From NCBI RefSeq assembly GCF_039537265.1, contig NZ_BAABAE010000002.1:186001-250000 (forward strand): 64,000 nucleotides of DNA, read 5' to 3'. A program made the translations under genes and the position numbers. Positions 25,579 to 33,754 of this stretch are shown here, piece after piece (position 1 is the first letter of the stretch; each line of letters opens with the position of its first letter). The notes beneath the pieces were generated by a model. It was not told the DNA's origin. It saw only the letters and a program-made list of their open reading frames with translations, and ran no database searches. The stretch is from Terrimesophilobacter bigeumensis (GTDB lineage Bacteria > Actinomycetota > Actinomycetes > Actinomycetales > Microbacteriaceae).

Positions 25579-26469
25579 TTACTCCGATTCCGTGTTCGCG
25601 GCGAGGCCGCGGGTGATCTCCGCGGTGGCCGACCAGTCGAGGCCCGCGAGCGCGGGGTCGGCGAGGGTGCGTTCGTAGACATCGCGCAGTGCTGGCGCGG
25701 TGAGGAGGGTGACCCCCTCCTCGCGTGCTGCGCCCTCTGCGAGGGAGAGGTCCTTGAGGCCGAGTGTGACGCTGAAGGAGACCGGCTCGTATCGCTTCTC
25801 GGAGATGAGCCGGCCGTAACCGACATAGGCGGAACCCGAGAACGAGGTGTCGGTCAGGATGTCGACGAAGGTCGAGGAGTCGACCCCGCCCCGCTCGACG
25901 AGCGTGATGCTCTCGGCGAGGGCCTGGATGGCGTGGATGAGGTTGTAGTTGACGGCGATCTTGACGAGGTTGGCAGCTCGGGCATCCTCGCCGACCACCC
26001 ACGTCTGCTTCCCGAGCAGGTCGAGGCACCCTTTCGCCGCCGCGATGTCGTCGGCGGATCCCGCGGCGACGATGTTGAGCATCCCCTCGGCCGCGACGTT
26101 GGGCCGACCGAGGACGGGGGCGGCGACATAGCCGACGCCGGCGTCCCGGTGGAGCCTGGCGAGGTGGTCGGCGGTCTCCAGGCTGATGGTGGCCATATTG
26201 ACGTGCACGAGCCCGGGGCGCGCGGCGCGGAGGGTTTCGGCGGTGAAGCAGTCGCGTACGGCCTGGTCGTGGGCGAGCATCGAGATCGCGATGTCCGCGT
26301 CGAGCGCCTCGTCGACGCTTCCGGCCCTCGTAGCGCCTGCCGCGAGGAGTTCGGCGAAGTGCGGGGACTCCGAGCGGTTCCAGACACGGATCGAGTTACC
26401 CGCGGCCACGAGGCGCCTCGCCATCTCGATGCCCATGCTTCCGAGTCCAAGAAACGAGATCTCCGACAT
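25579..26469 (-). CDS. Beta-hydroxyacid dehydrogenase (HIBADH family), copy 1
   Basis: A 296-residue NAD(P)-dependent dehydrogenase of the 3-hydroxyisobutyrate/tartronate semialdehyde group. The nucleotide motif LGLGSMGIEMARRL starts at residue 6, and the catalytic lysine with the asparagine four residues later is in NLVKIAVNYN. The usual substrate motif D-x-P-V-S-G-G is altered to AAPVLGRPN, so substrate range probably differs from classical HIBADH. It is the first gene of a two-gene operon with paralogue 2. The 253 bp upstream is AT-rich, contains two TGAACA words in opposite orientation and is shared with divergent paralogue 3. Confidence 0.85.
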   Translation of the reverse strand: MSEISFLGLGSMGIEMARRLVAAGNSIRVWNRSESPHFAELLAAGATRAGSVDEALDADIAISMLAHDQAVRDCFTAETLRAARPGLVHVNMATISLETADHLARLHRDAGVGYVAAPVLGRPNVAAEGMLNIVAAGSADDIAAAKGCLDLLGKQTWVVGEDARAANLVKIAVNYNLIHAIQALAESITLVERGGVDSSTFVDILTDTSFSGSAYVGYGRLISEKRYEPVSFSVTLGLKDLSLAEGAAREEGVTLLTAPALRDVYERTLADPALAGLDWSATAEITRGLAANTESE

Positions 26470-26722
26470 GACGGTTCTCCTTCGAACTGCTCCTCGCGGG
26501 GCGAGCCCGCGTCATACCGTCGCACACGGCGACCGCATGTTCATTGTTAGTAAACAGAAACTCTACCGGCGAGATCAACAGGTATCAACGATTCAGCAAC
26601 TCGCTCGACTCTGATCAGTACCAATGTAAAGTATGAGTGAACAGATCGTCAGCTGGGTCCGCCGCCCCGAAAAGGGTCGGCGGTACCCGCGCCATCGCGG
26701 CCTCAACGAAGGAGACCCGGAC

Positions 26723-27742
26723 ATGAGCGGCAAGAGAATCGCATTCGTCGGAACCGGCGCACAGGGGGCCGGGATCGGGGCGGACCTGATCAGGGCGGGA
26801 CTCGATGTCACCTTCATCGAGCAATGGCCGGCACACGTGGAGGCCATGCGTGCGAACGGACTGCGCGTCGAGCTGCCGACCGACTCCTTCACCACCCCGG
26901 TTCGGGTCCACCACCTGTGCGAGGTCGCGACGCTGCGCGACAGGTTCGACATCGTCTTCCTCGTCGTCAAGGCTTACGACACGAAGTGGTCCACCGAACT
27001 CATCAAGCCCCTCCTCGCCGACGATGGGCTCGTGGTGGGATTGCAGAATGGCATGTCGATCGATGACATCGCGGATGTCGTGGGTCCCGAGCGCACGATC
27101 GGCGCCGTGATCGAGGTGGCCTCCAATATGTTCGAACCGGGAGTCACCGTGCGCCAGACACCGGCCGCGGAGTCGTGGTTCACGGTCGGAGGCATCCACG
27201 AGGCCACCCGGGGTCGCGAGCAGGAGGTGGTCGACGCCCTCCAGCACGCCGGTACGGTGGAGATCTCGCAGGACATCCGATCGTCCAAGTGGATGAAGCT
27301 CGTGGCGAATGCCGGCGAGCTGGTGCCGACGGCGATTCTCGACCTCCCGATGGCGGAGGCCGCTGCCACTCCGGGAATGCGCGAGTTCATGGATCGCAAC
27401 TGCCAGGAGGCGCTGCAGGTCGCACTCGCGACGGGGAACAGGGCCGTTCCGATCTTCGGGCTCACCGAGATCGTCGGCGATCCAGACGACTACGCCGTGA
27501 AGCTGCTGGATCTGGTGCACTCCCACTGGACCCTGCCGGACACGCTCACGACCGTGCTGCAGGACTGGCGCAAGGGCCGTCGCGCGGAGATCGAGGAGGT
27601 CAACGGGCTTGTGGTTCGCGAGGCCGCGAAGGCGGGCATCGAGGTACTGGCGAACGCCCGGACCCTCGAGCTTGCGCGACGCATCGAGTCGGGTGAGCTC
27701 CAGGCCCACCCGTCGAACGTCGAGCTGCTGCTCGCCGACTGA
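26723..27742 (+). CDS. Ketopantoate-reductase-family oxidoreductase, paralogue 3
   Basis: A 339-residue member of the PanE-like family with the N-terminal GTGAQGAGIG, the conserved LQNGMSIDD, the catalytic KWMKLVAN and the late RRAEIEEVNG. The ATG at 26723 has GAAGGAG 8 bp upstream. It stands alone between two divergent promoter regions and ends in a GC-rich hairpin (27773-27796) facing the convergent FAH-family gene. It is more like paralogue 2 than like PanE by visible motifs. Role unknown. Confidence 0.82.
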   Translation: MSGKRIAFVGTGAQGAGIGADLIRAGLDVTFIEQWPAHVEAMRANGLRVELPTDSFTTPVRVHHLCEVATLRDRFDIVFLVVKAYDTKWSTELIKPLLADDGLVVGLQNGMSIDDIADVVGPERTIGAVIEVASNMFEPGVTVRQTPAAESWFTVGGIHEATRGREQEVVDALQHAGTVEISQDIRSSKWMKLVANAGELVPTAILDLPMAEAAATPGMREFMDRNCQEALQVALATGNRAVPIFGLTEIVGDPDDYAVKLLDLVHSHWTLPDTLTTVLQDWRKGRRAEIEEVNGLVVREAAKAGIEVLANARTLELARRIESGELQAHPSNVELLLAD

Positions 27743-27772
27743 CTGGACTCACGAGCCCACTCGCTCGGGCAC

Positions 27773-27796
27773 GGCGCCGGCCCAAGGACCGGCGCC
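27773..27796. terminator. GC-rich hairpin between convergent genes
   Basis: GGCGCCGG (27773-27780) pairs exactly with CCGGCGCC (27789-27796) around an 8-base loop. It lies between the ends of paralogue 3 and the FAH-family gene, where a bidirectional transcription end is expected. There is no T-run. Confidence 0.55.
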
Positions 27797-27799
27797 CGC

Positions 27800-28645
27800 T
27801 CAGGCCACGAAGGACTGTCGTAGTTCTCCGATGCCCTCGATCCAGGTGACGAGTTCGTCGCCCGGCTTCAGCCAGACCTGAGGGTCGCGGCCCATGCCGA
27901 CCCCCGAGGGCGTTCCGGTGAAGATGAGGTCGCCGGGCAGGAGGGTCACGATCGAGGAGAGGTAGCTGATGAGCCGGGGCACGCCGAAGATGAAGGAGCT
28001 CGTCCTCCCGTCCTGCATCTCGACGCCGTTGATGCTGCAGCCGAGGCCCAGGTCGTCCGGGTCCGCGAACTCGTCCGGCGTCACGATCCACGGTCCGGTG
28101 GGGGCGAATCCCGCGAAGGACTTGCCGAGGCCGAACTGGGGCGCCGGCCCCGAGCGCTGGGTGATGCGTTCGGAGAGATCCTGGCCGATCGTGAGCCCCG
28201 CGACATGGCCCCATGCGTCGTCTTCGCTCACGGCGGATGCCTTGCGGCCGACGACGACGACGAGCTCGGTCTCCCAGTCGGTGTGACCGCCGGAGGGCAG
28301 CCGCACGGTCGTGTTCGGTCCGGTGAGGGCGCTCTGGTACTTGGTGAACACCACGGGGGAGTCCGGGATGGAGAATCCCGATTCGTCGGCGTGAGCGCGA
28401 TAGTTGAGCCCGACAGCGAAGATCTGACGCGGGGTCGGCGACGGGGCGCCGATGCGGTCGGGTCGGAGCTCGACCTCGGCGGCGATGTCCTCGAGGCCCG
28501 CTGCCCATTCGGAGAACTCGTCCCAGCGGTCGAACACCGCGGTCGGCTCGGCCGCGAACCGTCCGCCGGACGCCCGCTCCACGTCGATGCCGTGGTCGGT
28601 CGTCGCGACGATCGTGAGTCGTCCGTCGATATTGGCGATGCGCAC
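27800..28645 (-). CDS. Fumarylacetoacetate hydrolase family protein
   Basis: A 281-residue enzyme of the FAH fold. Members hydrolyse C-C bonds of acylpyruvates, decarboxylate oxaloacetate-type acids or hydrate dienoates. The C-terminal domain shows the family markers VGLNYRAHA, the metal-binding WETEL and GQDLSER (Glu-x-Glu and Asp), GKSFAGFAPTGPW and FTGTPSGVG, so the metal site is complete. It is the last gene of a minus-strand operon with a beta-hydroxyacid dehydrogenase, a cupin and a VOC protein, which suggests ring cleavage followed by C-C bond hydrolysis. Confidence 0.88.
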   Translation of the reverse strand: MRIANIDGRLTIVATTDHGIDVERASGGRFAAEPTAVFDRWDEFSEWAAGLEDIAAEVELRPDRIGAPSPTPRQIFAVGLNYRAHADESGFSIPDSPVVFTKYQSALTGPNTTVRLPSGGHTDWETELVVVVGRKASAVSEDDAWGHVAGLTIGQDLSERITQRSGPAPQFGLGKSFAGFAPTGPWIVTPDEFADPDDLGLGCSINGVEMQDGRTSSFIFGVPRLISYLSSIVTLLPGDLIFTGTPSGVGMGRDPQVWLKPGDELVTWIEGIGELRQSFVA

Positions 28646-28681
28646 TGTAGTTCTCTTTCCTGGTCGGTTCGATCGGTTCTG

Positions 28682-29554
28682 TCAGTTCGCGGAGTCGGCT
28701 TCGAGGGCGATGCCGATGCGCGAGAGGTCGAGGTTTCCGTGCCCGCGGGCGATGGCATCCGCGAGGACACCCGCATTGGCCGCGGCACCCGGGAGGCGGA
28801 TTCCGAGCTGGTCGGCGAGCTCTGCGGCCAGGGTGAGGTCCTTGTGGATGAGGGTCACGGGTGCGTCGACGGGAGGGTCGCCCGCGGCGAGGAAGGCGTC
28901 CTTCTTGTAGTCCACGTAGGCGCCGCCGCCCGCCCCGGCCTGGAGCACCTCGTAGAAGAGGCTCCGGTCGACCCCCGCCTTCGTCGCCAGCAGGAGTGCT
29001 TCGGCCACGGACTCGTTGACGGAACCGACGACGACGTTGACTGCGAGCTTGACGACGTTGCCCGAGCCGACCGGGCCGACGTGGAACTGCGCCTTCGTGA
29101 ATTCTGCGAGCACCGGACGGAGCTCCTCGAAGAGCTCGGGGGTCGACCCGACCATGGTCGTGAGCGTACGGGCGCGCGCAGCGGCGACGCTCCCGGAGAC
29201 CGGGGCGTCGGCGAGGCCGACGCCGTTGCGCGCCGCCTCGACGGCCAGCTCCTGAACGACACCGATTCCCATCGTGCCCATCAACACGTGGCGGTGGCCT
29301 TCGACGGCCGCCGCGAACAGCCCGCCGTCGCCCTCGAGGAGCTGCCGGGCGCTGCCGGCATCCGGAAGCATGCTGAGGGAGAGCGGCGTTGCAGCGATCG
29401 TGGCCACGTCGTCGACGAGCGAGATTCCGGCGCCCTCGAGCTCCTCGTCGGCCCGCACGACGGGGTCGAAGGCGATCACCCGGTGACCCGCGCGCGCGAG
29501 GTGGAGGGCGAAGTGGCGGCCCATCCGGCCGACTCCGGCGAATCCGATGTCCAT
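28682..29554 (-). CDS. Beta-hydroxyacid dehydrogenase (HIBADH family), copy 2
   Basis: A 290-residue NAD(P)-dependent dehydrogenase. It has GVGRMGRHFALHLA at the N-terminus, a near-canonical substrate motif ADAPVSGSV and the catalytic segment NVVKLAVNVVVG. Unlike copy 1 (25579-26469) it keeps the classical PVSG motif, so the two copies probably act on different hydroxy acids. The ATG at 29554 has GCGGAAGGAA upstream. It is the third gene of the VOC-cupin-dehydrogenase-FAH operon. Confidence 0.86.
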   Translation of the reverse strand: MDIGFAGVGRMGRHFALHLARAGHRVIAFDPVVRADEELEGAGISLVDDVATIAATPLSLSMLPDAGSARQLLEGDGGLFAAAVEGHRHVLMGTMGIGVVQELAVEAARNGVGLADAPVSGSVAAARARTLTTMVGSTPELFEELRPVLAEFTKAQFHVGPVGSGNVVKLAVNVVVGSVNESVAEALLLATKAGVDRSLFYEVLQAGAGGGAYVDYKKDAFLAAGDPPVDAPVTLIHKDLTLAAELADQLGIRLPGAAANAGVLADAIARGHGNLDLSRIGIALEADSAN

Positions 29555-29576
29555 GTCCCGTTCCTTCCGCAGGGGG

Positions 29577-30038
29577 TTAGAGCTCGACCGCGTAGCGGGT
29601 ACTGAGCTCTTCGACCCAGTGGGGAACCCCGCTGACGCCGAACGCCGCTTGGAGTCCGCTCCGGCCGGCGGTGTCATCGGCGTCGAGCTCGGAGAAGCGC
29701 TGGAAGTACTCCTCGAAGTCTCCCGGCGCGCTGATCTCGAGGAACCGCGCGGGCTCCGATCCGGCGTTCCACACCGTGTGGGGGATGTGGCGCGGTCGGA
29801 CCGCGATGTCGCCGGGGCCGGCCGTCCATTCACGATCCCCGACGCGCACGCCGAGTTCACCGGAGATCACGATCGCGACCTGGTCGTGGTCGGTGTGCAC
29901 GTGCGGCCAGACGAGCACGCCCGGTGCGACCGTCTGCTCGACGATGCTGAAGGCGCCGCCCACGTGGTCGGCGAGCACGCGGAAGGTCGTCGGCAGGGTG
30001 CCGACGAGGATCTCCTGGTCGGTGATCGGACCGCTCAT
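29577..30038 (-). CDS. Single-domain cupin protein
   Basis: A 153-residue small beta-barrel. Cupin motif 1 holds the metal ligands PHVHTDHDQ and the following glycine-rich turn VISGELGV; motif 2 is PRHIPHTVWNAG with the last histidine. A complete His-x-His...Gln...His site suggests a bound metal and possible dioxygenase, isomerase or lyase activity. The ATG at 30038 begins 14 bp after the VOC gene stop. Substrate unknown. Confidence 0.82.
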   Translation of the reverse strand: MSGPITDQEILVGTLPTTFRVLADHVGGAFSIVEQTVAPGVLVWPHVHTDHDQVAIVISGELGVRVGDREWTAGPGDIAVRPRHIPHTVWNAGSEPARFLEISAPGDFEEYFQRFSELDADDTAGRSGLQAAFGVSGVPHWVEELSTRYAVEL

Positions 30039-30052
30039 GGGTTCGGCCGCCC

Positions 30053-30664
30053 TCAGTACACTTCGGGCAGGTAGATCTCGGGGATGACCGCGGGAAGGTA
30101 CTCCCCGGCCAGGGCCCGCGTGTGGATCTCGGTGAAGCCGAGGCCGGCCTCTCGGGCTTCGACGAGCCGTTCCGGATCGAAGTGGGTGCCGATGGGGTTG
30201 TCGGCGAACTCGATCGAGAAGTACATCCACGACTTCGAGGCATCCCAGTCGCCGAAGGTGTCGACCTGGATCTCGACGCCGTTGCCGTCGGGGTCCGCGT
30301 AGTAGATCGACATCGTCATGCCGTGGTCGAGGGTGAGGAACGGCAGGATCCCCTCATCGCGGAGGCGGACGTAATTGTCCAGCCACTGGTCGAAGGTCGC
30401 GTACTCGAACGCGGTGTGGTGTAGCCCCGTCGTATGGGGCTTGTCGACCGGATGCTTGAGGTTCGGAGGCGACAGCAGGGCGATCCGGTGGTTGGCCTCG
30501 TCATTGCTGAGCCAGGCCCCGCCCTCGCCGTGGAAGACCGGTTCGAGTCCCGCCACCGTGCGGTACCAGTCGACCATCTCCTGGAGTCGGAGGGTCGTGA
30601 AGGTCGTGTGGTGGAAGGTGGGCGCGACGATGGGTCGGTTGGGTGCGCGGTTCTGGGACATCAT
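30053..30664 (-). CDS. VOC family protein, extradiol-dioxygenase-like
   Basis: A 203-residue member of the vicinal oxygen chelate superfamily with two beta-alpha-beta-beta-beta modules. The likely metal ligands are histidines in FHHTTF and LHHTAFEYA and the glutamate in GNGVEIQVD, the arrangement of catechol 2,3-dioxygenases, whose C-terminal motif is Y-x-x-DPDGN-x-x-E. It is therefore a plausible ring-cleaving dioxygenase, and the downstream FAH-family hydrolase fits a ring-cleavage product. First gene of its operon; a GntR operator candidate lies 56 bp upstream. Confidence 0.82.
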   Translation of the reverse strand: MMSQNRAPNRPIVAPTFHHTTFTTLRLQEMVDWYRTVAGLEPVFHGEGGAWLSNDEANHRIALLSPPNLKHPVDKPHTTGLHHTAFEYATFDQWLDNYVRLRDEGILPFLTLDHGMTMSIYYADPDGNGVEIQVDTFGDWDASKSWMYFSIEFADNPIGTHFDPERLVEAREAGLGFTEIHTRALAGEYLPAVIPEIYLPEVY

Positions 30665-30719
30665 GTCCTCTCCTTCGTGGGCGTGGTCCGAGCGGGGTGG
30701 TCAGTCCGATGGTAACCGT

Positions 30720-30741
30720 ATCTTCGATTATTGCCAAAGAT
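30720..30741 (-). promoter_or_regulatory. Candidate GntR operator upstream of the VOC-cupin operon
   Basis: A 22-bp site read on the minus strand, with ends ATCTT and AAGAT forming a dyad (ATCTTTG ... TCGAAGAT). Sixteen of 22 bases match a second site at 31481-31502 before the GntR gene. Both sites are followed downstream by the word CGGTTACCAT (here 30709-30718 on the minus strand). Confidence 0.6.
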
Positions 30742-30748
30742 TTCGAAA

Positions 30749-31456
30749 TTATACCGATCGAGTGGTCATCGCGTCGTCAGCGTCGTCGTCCACGAGGCCG
30801 GACTCGAGCAGCAGCTCGGTGGTGAGCGAGATGTGCCGTGCCAGGAGCGCCGAGGCGAGCTCGGCATCCCGGGCGATGGCGGCATCCGTGATCGCCCGAT
30901 GCTCGCCGGCTATGTCGCGAGCATGCTCGTGGCCTTTCGGGACCGACCAGCGACGGTAGAGCTCTGCCGAGGCGCGCAGGTCGGCGGCGATATCGATCAG
31001 CCAGGGGTTTCCGCAGCCTCTCAGGAGGGTCTCGTGGAAGACCTGGTGCTGGGATGCCCACTCCTCGTTGATCCGGTCGGGGTCGTCGTCGGTGGTCTCG
31101 GGGCATTGCGCGAGACGGTGATGCGCGGCGAGGACCTCGGACTCCCAGACCGTGTCGCCATCGGCGATGGCCAGGCGGAAGGTCAGGGTCTCGATCTCCC
31201 GCCGTGCCGTCGTGAGGTGCACGAGGCCGCTGCGCGAGATCGCCGTCACGAAGTAGCCCTGTTGCGGTGCACTCCTGACGAGACCCTGTTCGAGCAGTCG
31301 GGAGAGCGCTTCGCGGAGCACCCCGACACTGACCTCATAGTGCTCGCAGAGCTCCGAGAACGGAAGCTTGCTCCCCGGCTGCAGTCGGCCGGTCAGGATG
31401 TCGGATCGCAGGCGGCTGAAGACCGCCTCATGCCGGGTCTTGAAGGGTTGGCCCAT
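30749..31456 (-). CDS. GntR family (FCD domain) transcriptional regulator 1
   Basis: A 235-residue FadR/VanR-type regulator. The winged-helix domain (residues 1-75) has RSDILTGRLQPGSKLPFSEL and VSVGVLREALSRL. The helical C-terminal FCD domain probably binds an organic acid, with metal-ligand histidines in the region ending GEHRAITDAAIARD. It is flanked by the two 22-bp candidate operators, so it likely controls itself, the VOC-cupin-dehydrogenase-FAH operon and possibly the transporter genes on its other side. Confidence 0.88.
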   Translation of the reverse strand: MGQPFKTRHEAVFSRLRSDILTGRLQPGSKLPFSELCEHYEVSVGVLREALSRLLEQGLVRSAPQQGYFVTAISRSGLVHLTTARREIETLTFRLAIADGDTVWESEVLAAHHRLAQCPETTDDDPDRINEEWASQHQVFHETLLRGCGNPWLIDIAADLRASAELYRRWSVPKGHEHARDIAGEHRAITDAAIARDAELASALLARHISLTTELLLESGLVDDDADDAMTTRSV

Positions 31457-31480
31457 GTGAGGATGCTAGCAGTCGACGAA

Positions 31481-31502
31481 ATCTTTGCGGATGTTCGAAA
31501 AT
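31481..31502 (+). promoter_or_regulatory. Candidate GntR operator upstream of its own gene and the transporter operon
   Basis: A 22-bp site beginning ATCTTTG and ending TCGAAAAT, matching 16 of 22 positions of the site at 30720-30741. It lies 25 bp upstream of the GntR start codon. CGGTTACCAT follows at 31513-31522, 9 bp further away than at the other site, close to one helical turn. Confidence 0.6.
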
Positions 31503-31554
31503 CTCTATCTTTCGGTTACCATTGCGGTTCGCAGTCGGTCGCATGGAGGGTGAG

Positions 31555-31583
31555 AGTGAACATTTTGGGCTCATTTGTTCAGT
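31555..31583 (+). promoter_or_regulatory. TGAACA inverted pair and -35 element before the transporter operon
   Basis: AGTGAACA (31555-31562) and TGTTCAGT (31576-31583) form an imperfect inverted pair with 13 bases between. A perfect -35 hexamer TTGACA follows at 31589-31594; the best -10 candidate TATTCT (31615-31620) is 20 bases away, which is longer than ideal. This is the likely promoter of the substrate-binding protein gene, leaving about a 110-bp leader. Confidence 0.45.
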
Positions 31584-31731
31584 CTGACTTGACACTTGAA
31601 GAGTGCCGTGAAACTATTCTGCAATCGAATGCACGGATCGATGCCTGGCTGTACGGGCACCGGACCCGTCTGTTCGAGACGCAATCACCCCAGCAAAGGT
31701 CGCATCACCGCGACGAACAAAGGAGTTCACG

Positions 31732-32985
31732 ATGAAGTCCATTTCCCTTTCCAGGAAGGGAAGGCGCCTCCTGCTTGCACCGATCGGTGCCGCAGCGGCC
31801 CTCCTCCTCGCTCTCACCGGGTGTTCCCCGGATGCGGGCGGTCCATCCGATCCCGCCGACACCAGTCCCATCGTCGTCGGCGGAACGCTCGGCCTGACCG
31901 GGATCTACTCCGGTCCGTCCGCGGCGTACAAGATCACCTACGAGCACTGGGCGGATGACGTCAACAAGGCCGGCGGCATCATGGGTCGCCAGGTGGACCT
32001 CATCCTCTACGACGACGAGAGCAACCCGACCGTCGCCCAGCAGCTCTACCAGCAGCTCATCAACGAGGACGAGGTGGACATCCTCCTCGCCCCGTACACG
32101 ACCGCCGTTGGTGGTGCCGTCGTTCCGATCAGCGAGCGTGCAGGCAAGCTCATGGTCAACGCCGGATTCGTCGCGAAGGAGCTCCACGGCAAGTCCGACC
32201 TCCTCGTGAGCACCTGGCCCTACCAGGAGAGCGAGTACTCGCTTCCCCTGTTCTCCTACTTCGACACGCTTCCGGACGACCAGAAGCCGAAGACCCTCGC
32301 GGTCATCACCGCCCAGAACCCGTTCACCCTCGTTGCGCGCTCGGGCGTCAACGGTGAGGGCGGTGTCGTGAACTACGCCAAGGAGCGCGGGATCGAGATC
32401 GTCGTCGACGAGGAATACGACCAGACCGCCACCGATCTGTCGAGCCTCATCCAGCGGGTCAAGCAGTCCGGCGCAGACGCCCTCGTGGCGCTGAGCCTGC
32501 CGAACGATGCCGCGCTCATCGCGAAGACCGTCTACGACAACGACTACAAGCCGGACTTCTACTGCCAGTGCGGTTCCCAGGTCACGAGCCTGCCGAACTG
32601 GCCGGACAACGGCGCTGCGGCGATCAACGTGTTCTCCACCGTCGGTACCTGGCTCACGCAGCCGAACCCCGGCCTGAAGGAGTTCGCGGACTACATCCTC
32701 GGAGAGCTCGATGTTCCGGTCCTGCCCGCCTACGCGGCCACGGCCTACGCCGCCGGTCAGGTCATCCAGCAGTCGATCGAGGGAACCAAGTCCCTCGACT
32801 CGCAGACGCTGCGTGACTACATTGGCGACAACACCTTCGACACGGTGGCCGGCAAGCTCAAGTACGCGGCCGACGGAACGGTTGACTTCGCGGCGCTCCT
32901 GGTCCAGTACCAGGACGGCGGCAACGAACTCATCTGGCCGATCGACCAGGCCACCGCTGACGCGGTGATTCCGTACCGGAACTGA
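31732..32985 (+). CDS. ABC transporter substrate-binding lipoprotein, LivJ/LivK type
   Basis: A 417-residue periplasmic-binding-protein-like receptor anchored by lipid. The signal sequence ends in lipobox LTGC (Cys at about residue 31). The mature domain has the family opening PIVVGGTLGLTGIYSGPSAA and DDESNPTVAQQLYQQLI. Related receptors bind amino acids, aromatic acids, amides and other catabolic substrates. The ATG at 31732 has AAAGGAG 6 bp upstream. Four transport genes follow, giving a complete importer. Its place inside a catabolic region suggests it imports the pathway substrate. Confidence 0.92.
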   Translation: MKSISLSRKGRRLLLAPIGAAAALLLALTGCSPDAGGPSDPADTSPIVVGGTLGLTGIYSGPSAAYKITYEHWADDVNKAGGIMGRQVDLILYDDESNPTVAQQLYQQLINEDEVDILLAPYTTAVGGAVVPISERAGKLMVNAGFVAKELHGKSDLLVSTWPYQESEYSLPLFSYFDTLPDDQKPKTLAVITAQNPFTLVARSGVNGEGGVVNYAKERGIEIVVDEEYDQTATDLSSLIQRVKQSGADALVALSLPNDAALIAKTVYDNDYKPDFYCQCGSQVTSLPNWPDNGAAAINVFSTVGTWLTQPNPGLKEFADYILGELDVPVLPAYAATAYAAGQVIQQSIEGTKSLDSQTLRDYIGDNTFDTVAGKLKYAADGTVDFAALLVQYQDGGNELIWPIDQATADAVIPYRN

Positions 32986-33013
32986 GTTCGAGTCCGAAGA
33001 GGAGGTTGAGTGA

Positions 33014-33754
33014 ATGACGTCGGTCATTGAAACCCAGTCGCTTGCCAAGAGTTTTGGCGGGATGACGGCGGTCGACAACACGTCGTTCGAGATCGAGTCG
33101 GCGACCATCGTCGGCCTGATCGGGCCCAACGGCTCGGGAAAGACGACAACACTCAACCTCCTCAACGGCGCGATCTCCCCGGACAGCGGTTCGATCCGAG
33201 TCCAGGGCACCGAACTCGCCGGCAAGTCGAGCACATCCTTCGTCAGGGCGGGGGTGACCCGGACGTTCCAGAATCCGCGGGTCTTCACGACCATCACCGC
33301 GATCGAGAACCTCCTGGTCCCCGTCCTGCACAGCAAGGGGCGTGGGTCGAAGTGGACCGAGAAGGCGGAGGAGCTCCTCTCCTTCGTCGGGCTCCTCGGT
33401 CACCGGGACACCCCGGCGAGCGAGCTGTCCGGCGGGCAGCAGAAGCTGCTCGAGTTCGTCCGCGCTCTCATGACGGACCCGCACATCGTCCTCATGGACG
33501 AGCCGTTCGCGGGCGTCCACCCGAGCGTCAAGGAAGTGATGCGCGAGCGCATCATCGAGAAGAACAAGCAAGGAACGGCCTTCCTCATTGTGAGCCATGA
33601 GATCCCCGACCTCACCCGCCTGTGCTCCGACATCATCTGCATGTCGGACGGCGAGGTCATCGCCTCCGGAACGCCGGCCGATGTGACCTCCCACCCGCGC
33701 GTCATCGAGGCCTACCTCGGGCACGGCCCGGCCGCGAGGGGGGAACGCGGATGA
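33014..33754 (+). CDS. livG: Branched-chain-amino-acid-type ABC transporter ATPase, LivG
   Basis: One of two ATPases of the importer. The 246 residues show Walker A (GPNGSGKTTTLNLL), the signature ELSGGQQKLLEFVRALM, Walker B (IVLMDEPFAGVHP) and the switch histidine (IVSHEIPD). The segment RTFQNPRVF is typical of LivG. A GAGGAGG site precedes the ATG. Its stop overlaps the livF start (ATGA). Confidence 0.93.
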   Translation: MTSVIETQSLAKSFGGMTAVDNTSFEIESATIVGLIGPNGSGKTTTLNLLNGAISPDSGSIRVQGTELAGKSSTSFVRAGVTRTFQNPRVFTTITAIENLLVPVLHSKGRGSKWTEKAEELLSFVGLLGHRDTPASELSGGQQKLLEFVRALMTDPHIVLMDEPFAGVHPSVKEVMRERIIEKNKQGTAFLIVSHEIPDLTRLCSDIICMSDGEVIASGTPADVTSHPRVIEAYLGHGPAARGERG

